64,000 bases of DNA from Stieleria varia (GCF_038443385.1 NZ_CP151726.1:434001-498000); one strand, 5' to 3'. Positions 48,853 through 58,555 are shown, counted from the stretch's first letter. Notes: generated from the sequence alone by a model not told the origin. Program-made: numbers and translations.

Positions 48853-51549
48853 ATGAAAATCTCTCGGCTGATCCCAAAACAGACCCTCGCCGTCGCCCCG
48901 CGAGTTCTCGGCATGATCGTGGTGTGCATATTCTTCGGCTTGAACACGCAAGGCGTGTCCGCCCAAGAGCCGCTAGCGACTGAACCGCAATTTGCTCAGC
49001 CGCAACCCGCTGAGCCATTCGCTAATGAGCTGCAACCTACTGAGCTGCAACCTGCTCAGCCGCAACCCGATCAGACGCAACCACCAGCGGATCAGCCCGT
49101 CCCCACGCCTGCAACCGACACCGCCGAGCGTTCCAACACCCCGGATGCCGAATCCGGCAAGGTTCGATTTTCGTTCAACGGAGCTTCTTGGCGTGACGTG
49201 ATCACTTGGATGGCCGACGAAGCCGACTTGGCGTTGCATGTCAGTGAAATACCGCCAGGCAGTTTCACCTACACCGACCCCAACGCGTTCACGCATGACG
49301 ATGCGATCGATCGGATCAACTTGTTCTTGCTGCCGCAAGGATTCACGCTCGTGCGTAATGGCCAGCTGCTAACCGTGATCAACTTGAACGATCCGCGTAG
49401 CATGAACCAACTCGATGCGATGGCGGATATGATCCCCGCGCAAGACTTGGACAAACGCAACACGCATGAAGTCGTCAAGTGCATTTTTCGTCTCGGTGAG
49501 ATCGATGCCGAAGACGCGGTGTTGGAGCTGTCGGCTCTCAACCTGATGACCACACCGGCCGTGTTGTCCCGAACCAATCAATTGATCATCACCGACACCG
49601 TCGCAAAATTAAAAACCGCCAAAGCCATCCTCGACGCGTTTGAACCATCGACGCTCGACAACGGCACCGTGGTCAAGAACTTTGCGTTGCAGCACGTCGA
49701 CGCCGAAGACATCTTGTTGGTCGCACGTCCGCACATGGGCTTGGCGACTGGTGAGATGATCGGGATCGACGTCAGCCTTTCGGCGGACTTGCAAGGCAAG
49801 AACATTTTCATCACCGGAGTTGAGGACAAGGTCAAGCTGCTGGAGAACTTGGTGACCGCACTGGACCGCCCCGACAAACAACTCTCCACTCAGAACGGCG
49901 AGAACGTTCTGCAAGCACACGCGGTCTCGGGCGGAAACGTCGAAACGGTTTACAATGTTCTGCTCACGATCCTTGCCGGCAAATCCGTACGACTGTCAAT
50001 GGACAAGGAAGCCGGTACGGTCGTCGCATTGGCCACTCCGGAAACCCAAGCCGAGATCGCCCAAACGGTCCTGGAGCTGCAAGCCACCGATGCCGAGTTC
50101 GAAGTCATCCCGCTCAAGACGGTCGATCCGTACTTTGTGATCAGCCTGCTGGAGGAAATGTTGGACTTGCCCGACGCTTTGGATGATCCCGACGACATTG
50201 ATCCCGATGCGCCAAAGATCGACGCGGATCCCGGCAACATGCGATTGTTTGTCCGAGCCAAACGCGACAAGATCGAGCAGATCCGCAAGATCGTCGAGGG
50301 ACTCGATTCAGCCGCCGTCACCCCCGCCGGCGACGACACGTTGCTGCTGCCCGTTCGCGGAGAACAAGCGTTGAATCTGCTGGAAACGTCGGCAAGATTC
50401 TGGCGTGGTGAAAATCCCGTCTTGCTCTTTCAAACCAACCTGCAAACTGCTCCTCGCATCACAGAGCGTGTGGTCGGCTCGGAAAATCCGACCGACACGA
50501 TGTCGCGTCTGACCGCAGCTCGCCAACCGGCCGATGCAAAACTGCTGACGACCAAGGTCACCGGCGGTGCGCCGGCCATTCGCTGTCAGTTGACACCGCG
50601 TGGTCTGATTTTGCAGTGCGAGGATGCGACCGCGCTGGCAAAATTCGAAGAACACTTCCGTATGCTTTCGGGTCCCGTGGACTCGACGCCATCACCTCCG
50701 GTCATCTTTTACTTGACGCACACCAAAGCCGACGATGCGTTGCGAATGTTGGCTGAGTTGCTCGACGGCGGGGAAGCCGCAAGCGAAGTCGAAGGCGGAA
50801 CCCTCGTCAACGGCTATGTCTCGTCGAGTTCCTACAGCGGGTTTCTCGGCAGCATCATCAGCTCACGTGACGGCACCATGTCGATGATCTTTGACTCGGT
50901 GACCGTCGTCTCGGACAGCCGGTTGAATCGATTGATCGCCCAGGGCTCCACCGACGACTTGGCGAAAATCGAAGAGTATCTCAACATCATCGATAAAGAC
51001 TCCAGCCTCACCAGCATCGAGACCTACGGAACCTCTCACGTCATCGAACTGACCAACACGCGCGCGTCCGAAGTCGCCGCCGTGATCCGCGAAGCCTACG
51101 CCGGTCGCGTCACCGCATCCACCACCGGCGCAGCACCCAAAGGAGCGTCGCCAGGCGGCTCAGAGGGAGCTGCAGCCGTAGCGGCGCAACGCGAGGCGGC
51201 CGCCGCCAAGGCAGCCGAAGCCGAGAAGCAAGCGGCATCCAAGAAAGGTGACGCCAAGAAATCCGCTGCTCAGCCGGCGCGAGACCTGGAACCCAAGATG
51301 ACCATCGCGGTTCACGAGCCCAGTAACTCACTCATCATCACCGCCCCCCGACAATTGTTCGCCGAAGTCGAGCAGTTGGCGATGGCGATCGATCGACGCA
51401 GTGAGACCGAGGTGCAAGTGCTGACGCCCAGCAGCGGCGCATTGATGGACCCCCTGCTGCAGCAAGCACTCGGCATCGAGCCATCCGCCACATCCCGCTC
51501 CAGTTCCGATCGAGATCGTAGCCGCAACAGCAGCAGGAGCGACCGCTGA
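48853..51549 (+). CDS. secretin N-domain repeat protein lacking the secretin barrel
   Basis: 898 residues. Signal peptide to about residue 37 (QGVSAQ). A Gln/Pro/Glu-rich linker follows with 15-bp repeats at 49027-49071. An STN-like domain lies near 105-180 (FSFNGASWRDVITWMAD by position), then at least five NolW/secretin-N-type domains to about 820 (FALQHVDAEDILLV, FEVIPLKTVDPYFVI, VIELTNTRASEVAAVIREAY). An Ala/Lys-rich insert lies near 755-800 and a Ser/Arg-rich tail ends the protein. No outer-membrane pore domain is seen, unlike the secretin at 20939. Likely a periplasmic ring or scaffold. Stop and next start share bases (TGATG). Confidence 0.85.
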   Translation: MKISRLIPKQTLAVAPRVLGMIVVCIFFGLNTQGVSAQEPLATEPQFAQPQPAEPFANELQPTELQPAQPQPDQTQPPADQPVPTPATDTAERSNTPDAESGKVRFSFNGASWRDVITWMADEADLALHVSEIPPGSFTYTDPNAFTHDDAIDRINLFLLPQGFTLVRNGQLLTVINLNDPRSMNQLDAMADMIPAQDLDKRNTHEVVKCIFRLGEIDAEDAVLELSALNLMTTPAVLSRTNQLIITDTVAKLKTAKAILDAFEPSTLDNGTVVKNFALQHVDAEDILLVARPHMGLATGEMIGIDVSLSADLQGKNIFITGVEDKVKLLENLVTALDRPDKQLSTQNGENVLQAHAVSGGNVETVYNVLLTILAGKSVRLSMDKEAGTVVALATPETQAEIAQTVLELQATDAEFEVIPLKTVDPYFVISLLEEMLDLPDALDDPDDIDPDAPKIDADPGNMRLFVRAKRDKIEQIRKIVEGLDSAAVTPAGDDTLLLPVRGEQALNLLETSARFWRGENPVLLFQTNLQTAPRITERVVGSENPTDTMSRLTAARQPADAKLLTTKVTGGAPAIRCQLTPRGLILQCEDATALAKFEEHFRMLSGPVDSTPSPPVIFYLTHTKADDALRMLAELLDGGEAASEVEGGTLVNGYVSSSSYSGFLGSIISSRDGTMSMIFDSVTVVSDSRLNRLIAQGSTDDLAKIEEYLNIIDKDSSLTSIETYGTSHVIELTNTRASEVAAVIREAYAGRVTASTTGAAPKGASPGGSEGAAAVAAQREAAAAKAAEAEKQAASKKGDAKKSAAQPARDLEPKMTIAVHEPSNSLIITAPRQLFAEVEQLAMAIDRRSETEVQVLTPSSGALMDPLLQQALGIEPSATSRSSSDRDRSRNSSRSDR

Positions 51550-53468
51550 TGCAAAAAGGTGTCAGGATGCAAAAAGGTGTCAGGACTCTTTTTTGGGTTG
51601 CTACCCTGCTCGCCGCCAATCTTGCGCACGCGCAGTCCGGCATGCTGGAGTCCCTGCAGCGTCTGGACCGCAACGAAAACGGTCAGATCGAACCCGATGA
51701 AATCACGCCGCTTGCACGTCCCTTTATGGAGCGGATCGCGCAAGCCAGACGAATGTCGCTGGATCGCCCCAACTCGATCGATAACTGGCGTGAAGCCGCT
51801 CGGATTCACTTTGCCCTGCAAAACGGCATCGATGACGATCGGATTCGCCCCACTCGGATCGATGGCGGTGTCCAGTCCTTTGTGCCGTTGGATGACGATC
51901 CATTGATCCCCGAATTCGGTATCGGGGAAGCCAAGTACGCGTACACTCGCGATGACTTGCAGCAGGCCGACGATACGCTACGACGCTACGACCGCGATCG
52001 TGACGGACATCTTGATCGCGGCGAAGCGATACGCGCGCGGTGGACCCATCGCGACCCGTTCGAGGCGGACGTCGATGGCGATGATCGCTTGAGCCGACTG
52101 GAACTCGCTCAACGCTTCGCACGGCGTCGATTGCTGGATCAACAAAAGAATGAACTGGTCAAGAAAGCTTGGCGAACCGGCAGTGGCGTCCAAGCCTGGG
52201 AGAAACCGGAGTCCGATCGGGAAGACAGCTCCAACTCATGGCAAGGCAGAGGCTCAAGTTCTTATCTCACATCCATGGTGATGGGCCGACTGGACGCGAA
52301 CCGAAACGGACGACTGGAGGATGTCGAAGCGGCGAAGCTGGGCGTGCCGCTGGGCCGGATCGACGAAGATCGTGACGGAGAGCTTTCGCGTCAGGAGGTG
52401 AATGCCTACCTGGATAGTCTGCAGCAGATGGCAGGTGAATCGGAAATTGAATTGCCCGCTTGGTTTTATGAGTTGGATGTCGATCGCGACGAGCAGCTCC
52501 AGTTGACCGAGTTTGCCACCACGTTGAGTGAGCAGCGCGTCGCAGAGTTCAATGCCTACGACACCAACGGCGACGGCATCTTGACCAAAGCCGAGATCGC
52601 TCAATCACGCGCACTGGTCGGCGGCAGTTATCAAAACGAATCCGCCGTCATCCTGCCGCCTCGACGCAGTGTGGTTTCCGAGATCGTGATCAGCGAAGAC
52701 TACTTGATCGGCGACCTCAATGTCGAACTGTCGATCACACATACCAGCGTCGGCTACCTGGACGCTTTCCTGGTCGGTCCCGCCGGGCAACGTGTCGAGC
52801 TGTTTACCGATGTCGGCGGCAGCGGGGATCACTTTGATCAAACGGTTTTCGACGACCGGTCGCGGTACCCGATCACAAAGGCCCGACCGCCCTTCAAAGG
52901 TTCTTATCAGCCCGAGGCCCTCGCCAAACGCCAGCCCAGTTTGACGCAGTTCAACGGCACGAACGTCCAGGGCACGTGGCAATTGGTGATCGAGTGCAGT
53001 CGCAGTGAACGATTCGGAATGCTGAACACGTGGGGATTGCAAATCCGCCCCAGTGACGAAATGCCCAGTGACGAAATACCCAGTGGTGCGTTGCCCACTG
53101 CCGAATCTGCAGCAGCAGCGACTCCCGCCGCCATCTCGCCGCAACCGTCATCCATGGTGGCGAGATTTGGCGAAGACGCACAACCGCGCGGCGACGAAGT
53201 CAAGCAAGCAGTACGCGACGAAAAAAGAGCCGCCGTCGATGCCACACGAGCGTACTATGAAAAGCTAAAGGCTGAAACCTTCGAAGCAGCAACACGCGAG
53301 AACCGCCCACCAACGGCGGAGGAATTGGCCGCCTGGAGAACCAAGCTGGCCGAGTTGTCCCAGAGCAAGAAACTACTCAAGAAAGCAGAGAAGGTCGAGT
53401 CTGGCAAAATCCCTCGACCGCCGCTCGACGCTCTGAGCCCCAATGGTTCATCAGCCGCGACGCGATAA
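51549..53468 (+). CDS. EF-hand and P/homoB-domain secreted protein
   Basis: 639 residues. The start is an exact 18-bp tandem duplication (ATGCAAAAAGGTGTCAGG twice), so two in-frame ATGs exist. A signal peptide ends near Ala28. Seven EF-hand loops are visible: 40-51, about 147, 175, 250, 273, 312 and 338, all of DxDxDG style. A proprotein-convertase P domain follows (about 378-500; LNVELSITHTSVGYLDAFLVGPAG by position and VQGTWQLVIECSRSE). The tail is Lys/Glu-rich. P domains usually accompany subtilisin-like proteases, but no protease is present, so this is probably a Ca2+-binding exported protein. Overlaps the stop of the secretin-N protein. Confidence 0.9.
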   Translation: MQKGVRMQKGVRTLFWVATLLAANLAHAQSGMLESLQRLDRNENGQIEPDEITPLARPFMERIAQARRMSLDRPNSIDNWREAARIHFALQNGIDDDRIRPTRIDGGVQSFVPLDDDPLIPEFGIGEAKYAYTRDDLQQADDTLRRYDRDRDGHLDRGEAIRARWTHRDPFEADVDGDDRLSRLELAQRFARRRLLDQQKNELVKKAWRTGSGVQAWEKPESDREDSSNSWQGRGSSSYLTSMVMGRLDANRNGRLEDVEAAKLGVPLGRIDEDRDGELSRQEVNAYLDSLQQMAGESEIELPAWFYELDVDRDEQLQLTEFATTLSEQRVAEFNAYDTNGDGILTKAEIAQSRALVGGSYQNESAVILPPRRSVVSEIVISEDYLIGDLNVELSITHTSVGYLDAFLVGPAGQRVELFTDVGGSGDHFDQTVFDDRSRYPITKARPPFKGSYQPEALAKRQPSLTQFNGTNVQGTWQLVIECSRSERFGMLNTWGLQIRPSDEMPSDEIPSGALPTAESAAAATPAAISPQPSSMVARFGEDAQPRGDEVKQAVRDEKRAAVDATRAYYEKLKAETFEAATRENRPPTAEELAAWRTKLAELSQSKKLLKKAEKVESGKIPRPPLDALSPNGSSAATR

Positions 53469-53526
53469 AGTGCGTCCGGCTTAGCATTGTTGTGTTATCA
53501 AGCGTTCGGTGGTGCCATACGCCCTG

Positions 53527-53550
53527 GGCTAATCAAAATTTGGCGTTGAC
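53527..53550 (-). repeat. possible diverged end of repeat R2
   Basis: GGCTAATCAAAATTTGGCGTTG resembles the R2 terminal inverted repeat (18 of 23 positions). It lies in the 293-bp gap between the EF-hand and caspase-like genes; nothing else is identifiable there. Confidence 0.35.
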
Positions 53551-53761
53551 TTGATGTTTCGGCGTTATTCTTTGAGCCGTTTCTTTTCCACTGTCACCTC
53601 CCTCAAGATTTGGCGGGCCTATCAAAACCTGATATCCTGGCGACGTCCAAACCCCCAGCAGCGTTCGTCGTGGAACTTGTCGTCCCCTTTCTGGGAAGGA
53701 TAGACCCCGAGGTGCGTTGTCCCTGGTGATGTTCCCGCGCGACTTTGATGACCGACGGTCT

Positions 53762-55195
53762 ATGAAACACTTGATACTGATCCTGACATTGATCCCAACG
53801 TTGCTTTTCTCCTGTCCCGCGTTGGGGCAAGACAAGTACGCAGTGGTCGTCGGGGTGGAAGTGTATGACACCAGTGTTTTTGAGAACCTGCCTTGGTCCG
53901 ACGAGGATGCGACGCATTTGGGCGATGCGTTAGGCGGCCTGGGGTTTCAAACGACGGTAATGACCAGTGGCTCGGACAGCTTTCGACTCAGGCCGACGTC
54001 GGCGTCGAAAATCGAGAAACAGATTCGCTCGGTGGCCGCGAGTTGCGCTGCTGGGGACACTTTGCTGATCAGCCTTTCGGGGCACGGCGTACAGTTCTCT
54101 GACGAACCTCTTCTGCCATCCGGTGTTCGCGAGACCTATTTCTGTCCCAGCGAAGCCGATCTGGCGGACAAAGCGTCATTGCTCAAGATCAGCGACGTGT
54201 TTCAACTGATGAGCGATGCACCGGCCACACAAAAGTTGCTCTTGGTGGATGCCTGTCAGGAATCGGTGCTTTCAGAGACGGGACGACGCAAGAGTGCAAA
54301 GCGAATCGAACTGGGCAGCGTCCATGAGAACCGCCACAGCGTACCGGGAGGAATGTCCGTGCTGTTCAGTTGCAAGAGTGGCCAGTTCAGTTGGCAACAC
54401 GACCCTCTCCAACACAGCGTGTTTTCGTTCCATGTGATCCGCTATCTCCGCGGGCAAGCGGACTCACGGTTTTATGACAACGAACAAATCGACCTGAGCG
54501 GCTTGCAGTTTTACGTCAGCAAACGAACCAACGACTACGTGATCGGCAAAGGCTTGAGCCCAGACGGCCAGTTGCCCGTGATGAGAGGCAGCAGTACGAA
54601 CTGGACGATCGGTCGACGCGGCCTCACCGGTCCTCGTTCGATCCTGGGGATGACATTCCATCCGGTCGCGACAGGTGTCTGGTTCGCGGAAACAGAGGTG
54701 ACCCGTCAACAATGGCGGCAACGAACCGGTGCCGACCCCTGGGGTGAAAACGGGCTAAACGGCGACCGATTTCCGGCGACTCGGGTGAGTTGGGAAATGG
54801 CGAAGAAGTTCTGCGAGGACCTCACTCGCCAAGCACGGGCAGACGGTAGCATCACGCGAAGCGAGAAGCTGGATCTTCCGACGCTCTCGCAATGGACGTC
54901 GGTCGCCCAAAACACGGCTCAAGACAATCTGCCTGATATCGGATGGACCTCAGAAAACTCCGGCAAGACCCTGCGGCAAGCCGCGACAAAGACAGCAGAC
55001 TCGTTTTCTCTGCACGACCTCTTTGGCAACGTTTGGGAATGGTGTGACTCGCCCGACAGTGACAAACCAGCATGTGGCGGCAGCTACCGCTACCCCGCCT
55101 CCATCGCTGTTTCCGATGAGGCCTCTTATTACGAATCAGATCAAGCGTTTTCGGACATTGGATTCCGTGTAGCGCTGATCAATGAATCCCCTTGA
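53762..55195 (+). CDS. caspase-like (C14) peptidase fused to FGE/SUMF1-like domain
   Basis: 477 residues from the ATG at 53762, which opens a signal peptide (to about Gly22). The caspase-like p20 core spans about 25-250: KYAVVVGVEVY, catalytic His108 in SLSGHG and catalytic Cys165 in LVDACQES. The C-terminal 185 residues fit the formylglycine-generating enzyme/sulfatase-modifying fold (AETEVTRQQW near 310, RVSWEMAKKFCEDL near 341, FGNVWEWC near 421, DIGFRVAL at the end). The paired FGE catalytic Cys are not seen, so this domain is probably a binding module. The next gene starts 15 bases later. Substrate unknown. Confidence 0.92.
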   Translation: MKHLILILTLIPTLLFSCPALGQDKYAVVVGVEVYDTSVFENLPWSDEDATHLGDALGGLGFQTTVMTSGSDSFRLRPTSASKIEKQIRSVAASCAAGDTLLISLSGHGVQFSDEPLLPSGVRETYFCPSEADLADKASLLKISDVFQLMSDAPATQKLLLVDACQESVLSETGRRKSAKRIELGSVHENRHSVPGGMSVLFSCKSGQFSWQHDPLQHSVFSFHVIRYLRGQADSRFYDNEQIDLSGLQFYVSKRTNDYVIGKGLSPDGQLPVMRGSSTNWTIGRRGLTGPRSILGMTFHPVATGVWFAETEVTRQQWRQRTGADPWGENGLNGDRFPATRVSWEMAKKFCEDLTRQARADGSITRSEKLDLPTLSQWTSVAQNTAQDNLPDIGWTSENSGKTLRQAATKTADSFSLHDLFGNVWEWCDSPDSDKPACGGSYRYPASIAVSDEASYYESDQAFSDIGFRVALINESP

Positions 55196-55210
55196 ACCCA
55201 GGTGAGAATC

Positions 55211-56458
55211 ATGCGGCCAAAAATAACATCCAAGATGTCGATTCGTGTGATCATCATGGTCGGACTATTGATTCACGTTTCTCAAATCTCGATCGGCAAT
55301 GATTTTGAAGTCGCCGTCAAAAGTGCGGCCGATTCCGTCGCTGAGATCTTGGGCAAACGCAATGAGTCTCGCGTTTCGGCAAAGTATCAGGGGTTTGGCA
55401 ACTTGCCTGGTGGCAACGAAGTCGGTTTCTTGGAACTGTTTCGCAACGCACTGGCCGATCATGGAGTCGTCCTTTCCAACCGCGCCGGACTGAGCTTTGA
55501 AGCTAGAGTGGTGCGTACCGACGCTTCTGACTCGGGCAGCAAGGGCATGTCGGCTCAGTTGGTCGGCCAGCTGATCGATGACCGAGGCAGCCCGGTGGGC
55601 CAGCGCATCGAATGTTATCCCATGTTGACGGACGGCGCGGACTTGGCACGCCAGAGCGGGATCTCATCGCATTTGATCTCCCGGCGCGGCGGGGACTCCG
55701 CGTCGGACAGCTCCGAACGCTTTCGCCGTGATTACGACGCCAAGACGATTTACGTCGGCGACAACGGACGTGATCTCTACAGCAATCCCGAAGTCCTCTA
55801 CGGTGTGTCGGTGATCGTCGGAAACCAATACCGCCGACTCGGAGAGCCGGCCGGCAGCATGGTCCCCGAAGGACTCGCCTACACCACCCTGAATCTGGGC
55901 GAAGAGTATTCGATCGAGTTGATCAACAACTCTGATCACGAATGCGCGGTGCAACTGAAAATCGACGGGCTGTCACCGTTTCATTTCGCTGATCAGTCCG
56001 TCCGCAAATCGAACGGAGAGCTGCCGAGATTCTTCGTCATCCCTGCCAAATCTCGTCAACGTGTGAAAGGTTGGGTGAAAGACTCGACGAGACTCTTGCG
56101 ATTCAAGGTGACGCCGTTGGCCGAGAGTGCCGTGGCGGTCGCTGGCGTACCGATCGAGAACGTCGGGATGGTTTCCCTGACGTTTCATGCCTGCTGGCAG
56201 AAAGGGCAACAGCCGCCGGCCGGAGAACCTGAGATCACCAAGAACAGTGAACGCCCAAACGTCATCTACCAGTCCGTTACAAAAACCCGAAGACGTGCCG
56301 ACGGTACCCTTGAGGAATACACTGTCCAAGTGCCCGTCATGCAGACTCGAATTGAGACCGGCACCGGATTTGGCACCGAGGAGAGCACCGACATTCGGGG
56401 CGTCACCCGCAAGATCGGAGTGCCTCGAGCCGTCGTCGCTTTCCGATACAATCGCTAA
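55211..56458 (+). CDS. secreted protein of unknown function, caspase-like neighbour
   Basis: 415 residues from the ATG at 55211, with an excellent AGGTGAG Shine-Dalgarno 5 bases upstream. A signal peptide ends near SIGND. Then a region with LSFEARVVRTD (about 100), a beta-rich central domain (YVGDNGRDLYSNPEVLYGVSV by position, near 180), VPEGLAYTTLNLGEEYSIELIN near 220, and KSRQRVKGWVKD near 285. A C-terminal part is charged (RRADGTLEEYTVQVPV). I do not recognise the family. Tight spacing after the caspase/FGE gene suggests one operon and a linked role. Confidence 0.85.
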   Translation: MRPKITSKMSIRVIIMVGLLIHVSQISIGNDFEVAVKSAADSVAEILGKRNESRVSAKYQGFGNLPGGNEVGFLELFRNALADHGVVLSNRAGLSFEARVVRTDASDSGSKGMSAQLVGQLIDDRGSPVGQRIECYPMLTDGADLARQSGISSHLISRRGGDSASDSSERFRRDYDAKTIYVGDNGRDLYSNPEVLYGVSVIVGNQYRRLGEPAGSMVPEGLAYTTLNLGEEYSIELINNSDHECAVQLKIDGLSPFHFADQSVRKSNGELPRFFVIPAKSRQRVKGWVKDSTRLLRFKVTPLAESAVAVAGVPIENVGMVSLTFHACWQKGQQPPAGEPEITKNSERPNVIYQSVTKTRRRADGTLEEYTVQVPVMQTRIETGTGFGTEESTDIRGVTRKIGVPRAVVAFRYNR

Positions 56459-56607
56459 CCCGACGAGCAAAGCGAGGCGACCAACAGTCTTGCGTCACCC
56501 AGTTCGAACCAACAGGCAAGAAAATGGGAGCAGGAAAATGGCAGTCAGTCAAAGCACTTGAACAACCACTATCAAAGCATGTCTCTTCAGCCGTCTGTTC
56601 CCCCTCG

Positions 56608-56628
56608 TAATGGGATTCGCCAGAATTC
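56608..56628 (+). repeat. repeat R4, copy b (half)
   Basis: The 21 bases here equal those at 48479-48499, but the complementary right half is missing. It lies in the 743-bp gap between the unknown secreted protein and the small membrane protein; apart from the remnant at 56860 I see no other feature there. Confidence 0.55.
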
Positions 56629-56859
56629 TCTCACAAAATGCTACACCAACACGTCGGAGTTCCGTTCTATTTACGATCGATGAACAAGGCAACGACGTGC
56701 TGTCTTCTGCGTCTCAAGCCCTGTTCTTATCCCCGTATCATGCGGTGATAAACAAGTTCGTCGACGCTGAATACCGACGAGCAAGACGAACTGCAAATCA
56801 AGATCGACCTTCAATCAAGCAATCGCTCACCAATGTTGATCGATACGACTGCTAGAGCC

Positions 56860-57019
56860 TCACTTGGACGCTGGTTTCTTGTAGGCGCTGCTGATTCCCG
56901 CGTTGGGTTGCCCCCACACGCGGATGACGGTAAACGTGTCGTTGCAATAATGAAAATCGACGATGGTGTATTGTTTCTCGACTGACAGCGAAATTTTTTT
57001 TGTGTTTTAGGCGCACCAT
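56860..57019 (-). pseudogene. frameshifted small ORF with an A8 run
   Basis: On the minus strand, ATG at 57019 begins MVRLKHKK. At a run of eight A the frame is lost, but with one A fewer it continues ISLSVEKQYTIVDFHYC and then NDTFTVIRVWGQPNAG to a TGA at 56860. The joined product would be about 52 residues with protein-like composition. Without the shift either frame is poor. It may be a decayed gene, a programmed slippage site or a sequencing error. The family is not recognised. Confidence 0.45.
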
Positions 57020-57201
57020 GAAATGCGACGGAGCGGCGGTGGTGAGGTTTCTGCAAGTGGTCAGTCAACTCCTCCGACTGATCATCGCTCACTTTTTTAA
57101 GAATAACGCGCCCACAAACACGCTCAATTCCGCCTCTGGTAAATCGACGCCCGATTACTTTCGGGCATACATGATTTCCACGCTTGGCAGGAGAACCGTC
57201 C

Positions 57202-57453
57202 ATGAACACTTGGACAATCGTTCTGGTCTCGATAGGGATTGTGAGTATCGCAGTTTCGCTGGCGAATTTGAGACATTCGCCAACGAATACCGATTTGTTT
57301 GCAGTAAGTAAGTCCATGTCCGACGACTCGATCGGCAAACGACTCAACGAACGTCGAACGCGAATTGACGCAAAGTTGGGCGTTCAATTCGGCGCGGCCT
57401 TTGTCTTCATGGGTCTTCTATGGCAGGCTTTTCTGTATCTATTCTGGATTTAG
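57202..57453 (+). CDS. small two-helix membrane protein
   Basis: 83 residues. Two hydrophobic helices (about 4-22 and 62-82) flank a polar middle (SMSDDSIGKRLNERRTRIDAK by position). The ATG has GGAGA 8 bases upstream. Likely an inner-membrane hairpin protein; family not recognised. The 148 bases after it hold nothing definite. Confidence 0.6.
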   Translation: MNTWTIVLVSIGIVSIAVSLANLRHSPTNTDLFAVSKSMSDDSIGKRLNERRTRIDAKLGVQFGAAFVFMGLLWQAFLYLFWI

Positions 57454-57601
57454 AATGCTGTGGTTTGAAGTTCTCTGCGACTGCCCTTTGCGAGGTCTTA
57501 CTCACCGTCGGTGTGCTATCGCGACTGACGGCTACGTTTTTTGACCTGGTATTTCGTCATGCACAGCATGACCTACGATTAGCTTGTGGCCAATGAATCA
57601 A

Positions 57602-58555
57602 TCATCTGGGCTCGCTTACTTGATCAAGTTCAAACGCGAACGCGCCGAGTGCTTCGGCGTTTCGTGAGGCGATCAATGCGGCCAGTTCGCTGCATTGTTT
57701 GAGCGATCGTCCACTTGCCAATGCGAACAGGAATGCACCGTGAAATGTGTCGCCGCAGCCCGTGGTGTCACGTTGGTAGCGAGTGGGTACGGCTGCCTGT
57801 CGCCATTGATCGCCGTCTCGGGTGACAAACCAACTGCCGCGTTGGCCGTCGGTCACGCCGACGATGTGGCAGGCAAACTCTGACATCAGGCGACTGGCCA
57901 ACAGGGCGGGCGAATGCACCACAGGGTTGCGTGTTACCGCCTGGCTTTGGACGACATGTGATTCGGCAAAGTGTTTTGAGACGATCAGGATGTCCGTCTC
58001 ACGCAGCAGGGGAATGATTTCGGATCGATAGCGATGTGCACCGCCGTCGTAGGAGACCAAGACGTTGTGTTGCCGAGCCGTCTGGATCGCGGCGCAGGCG
58101 ACGTCGAGATGTCGACCGTTGAGATGCAAGATCTGGGCAGTTGAAATGAGCTGTTCGATCTGCGGCGTGTACTGAGGCTGACCATCGGTCCCCGGTGAAA
58201 ACACAATCGTGCGTTCTCCGTTGTCCTTGCGCACCAGGACGCTCGCGAGAGATGCCTGCGTATCCGGGTTTCGTTGAATCAACGAAGTGTCCACGCCAGC
58301 AGCTTGCATCTGATCGATAATGGATTGCGAGATGGTGTCTGTTCCCAGCAGGTCCACCATCGCGGCTTTGCCGCCCAGTTTGGCGGCGGTTGCCATCGCG
58401 ACTGCCACTCCACCGCCCAAGCTCGCTTTTCGTTCGCTCGCACGCACGACCGCTTCGCCCACGGGTACTTCATCGACCACCATGGTAATGTCCATCACAC
58501 TGACGCCGATTCCGATCAGGTCAACGGGGTCGGGACGTTGTGTGGGTGCTGTCAT
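57602..58555 (-). CDS. PfkB/ribokinase family sugar kinase
   Basis: 317 residues from the ATG at 58555 (a GTG at 58609 is less likely). Ribokinase-fold marks: GIGVSVMDI near the start, GGGVAVAMATAAKLGG near 49, and the signature DTTGCGDTFHGAFL near 270 with the catalytic Asp. The usual DTxGAGD anion-hole Ala is Cys. Reaction type: ATP-dependent phosphorylation of a sugar or nucleoside hydroxyl; substrate unknown. Cytosolic. R5 and R2 repeats lie upstream. Confidence 0.9.
   Translation of the reverse strand: MTAPTQRPDPVDLIGIGVSVMDITMVVDEVPVGEAVVRASERKASLGGGVAVAMATAAKLGGKAAMVDLLGTDTISQSIIDQMQAAGVDTSLIQRNPDTQASLASVLVRKDNGERTIVFSPGTDGQPQYTPQIEQLISTAQILHLNGRHLDVACAAIQTARQHNVLVSYDGGAHRYRSEIIPLLRETDILIVSKHFAESHVVQSQAVTRNPVVHSPALLASRLMSEFACHIVGVTDGQRGSWFVTRDGDQWRQAAVPTRYQRDTTGCGDTFHGAFLFALASGRSLKQCSELAALIASRNAEALGAFAFELDQVSEPR

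Noticed and set aside
56811-57347. 178-codon minus-strand frame
   Set aside because: Spans the A8 run in the wrong frame; the protein-like part is in another frame and is reported as a frameshifted ORF.
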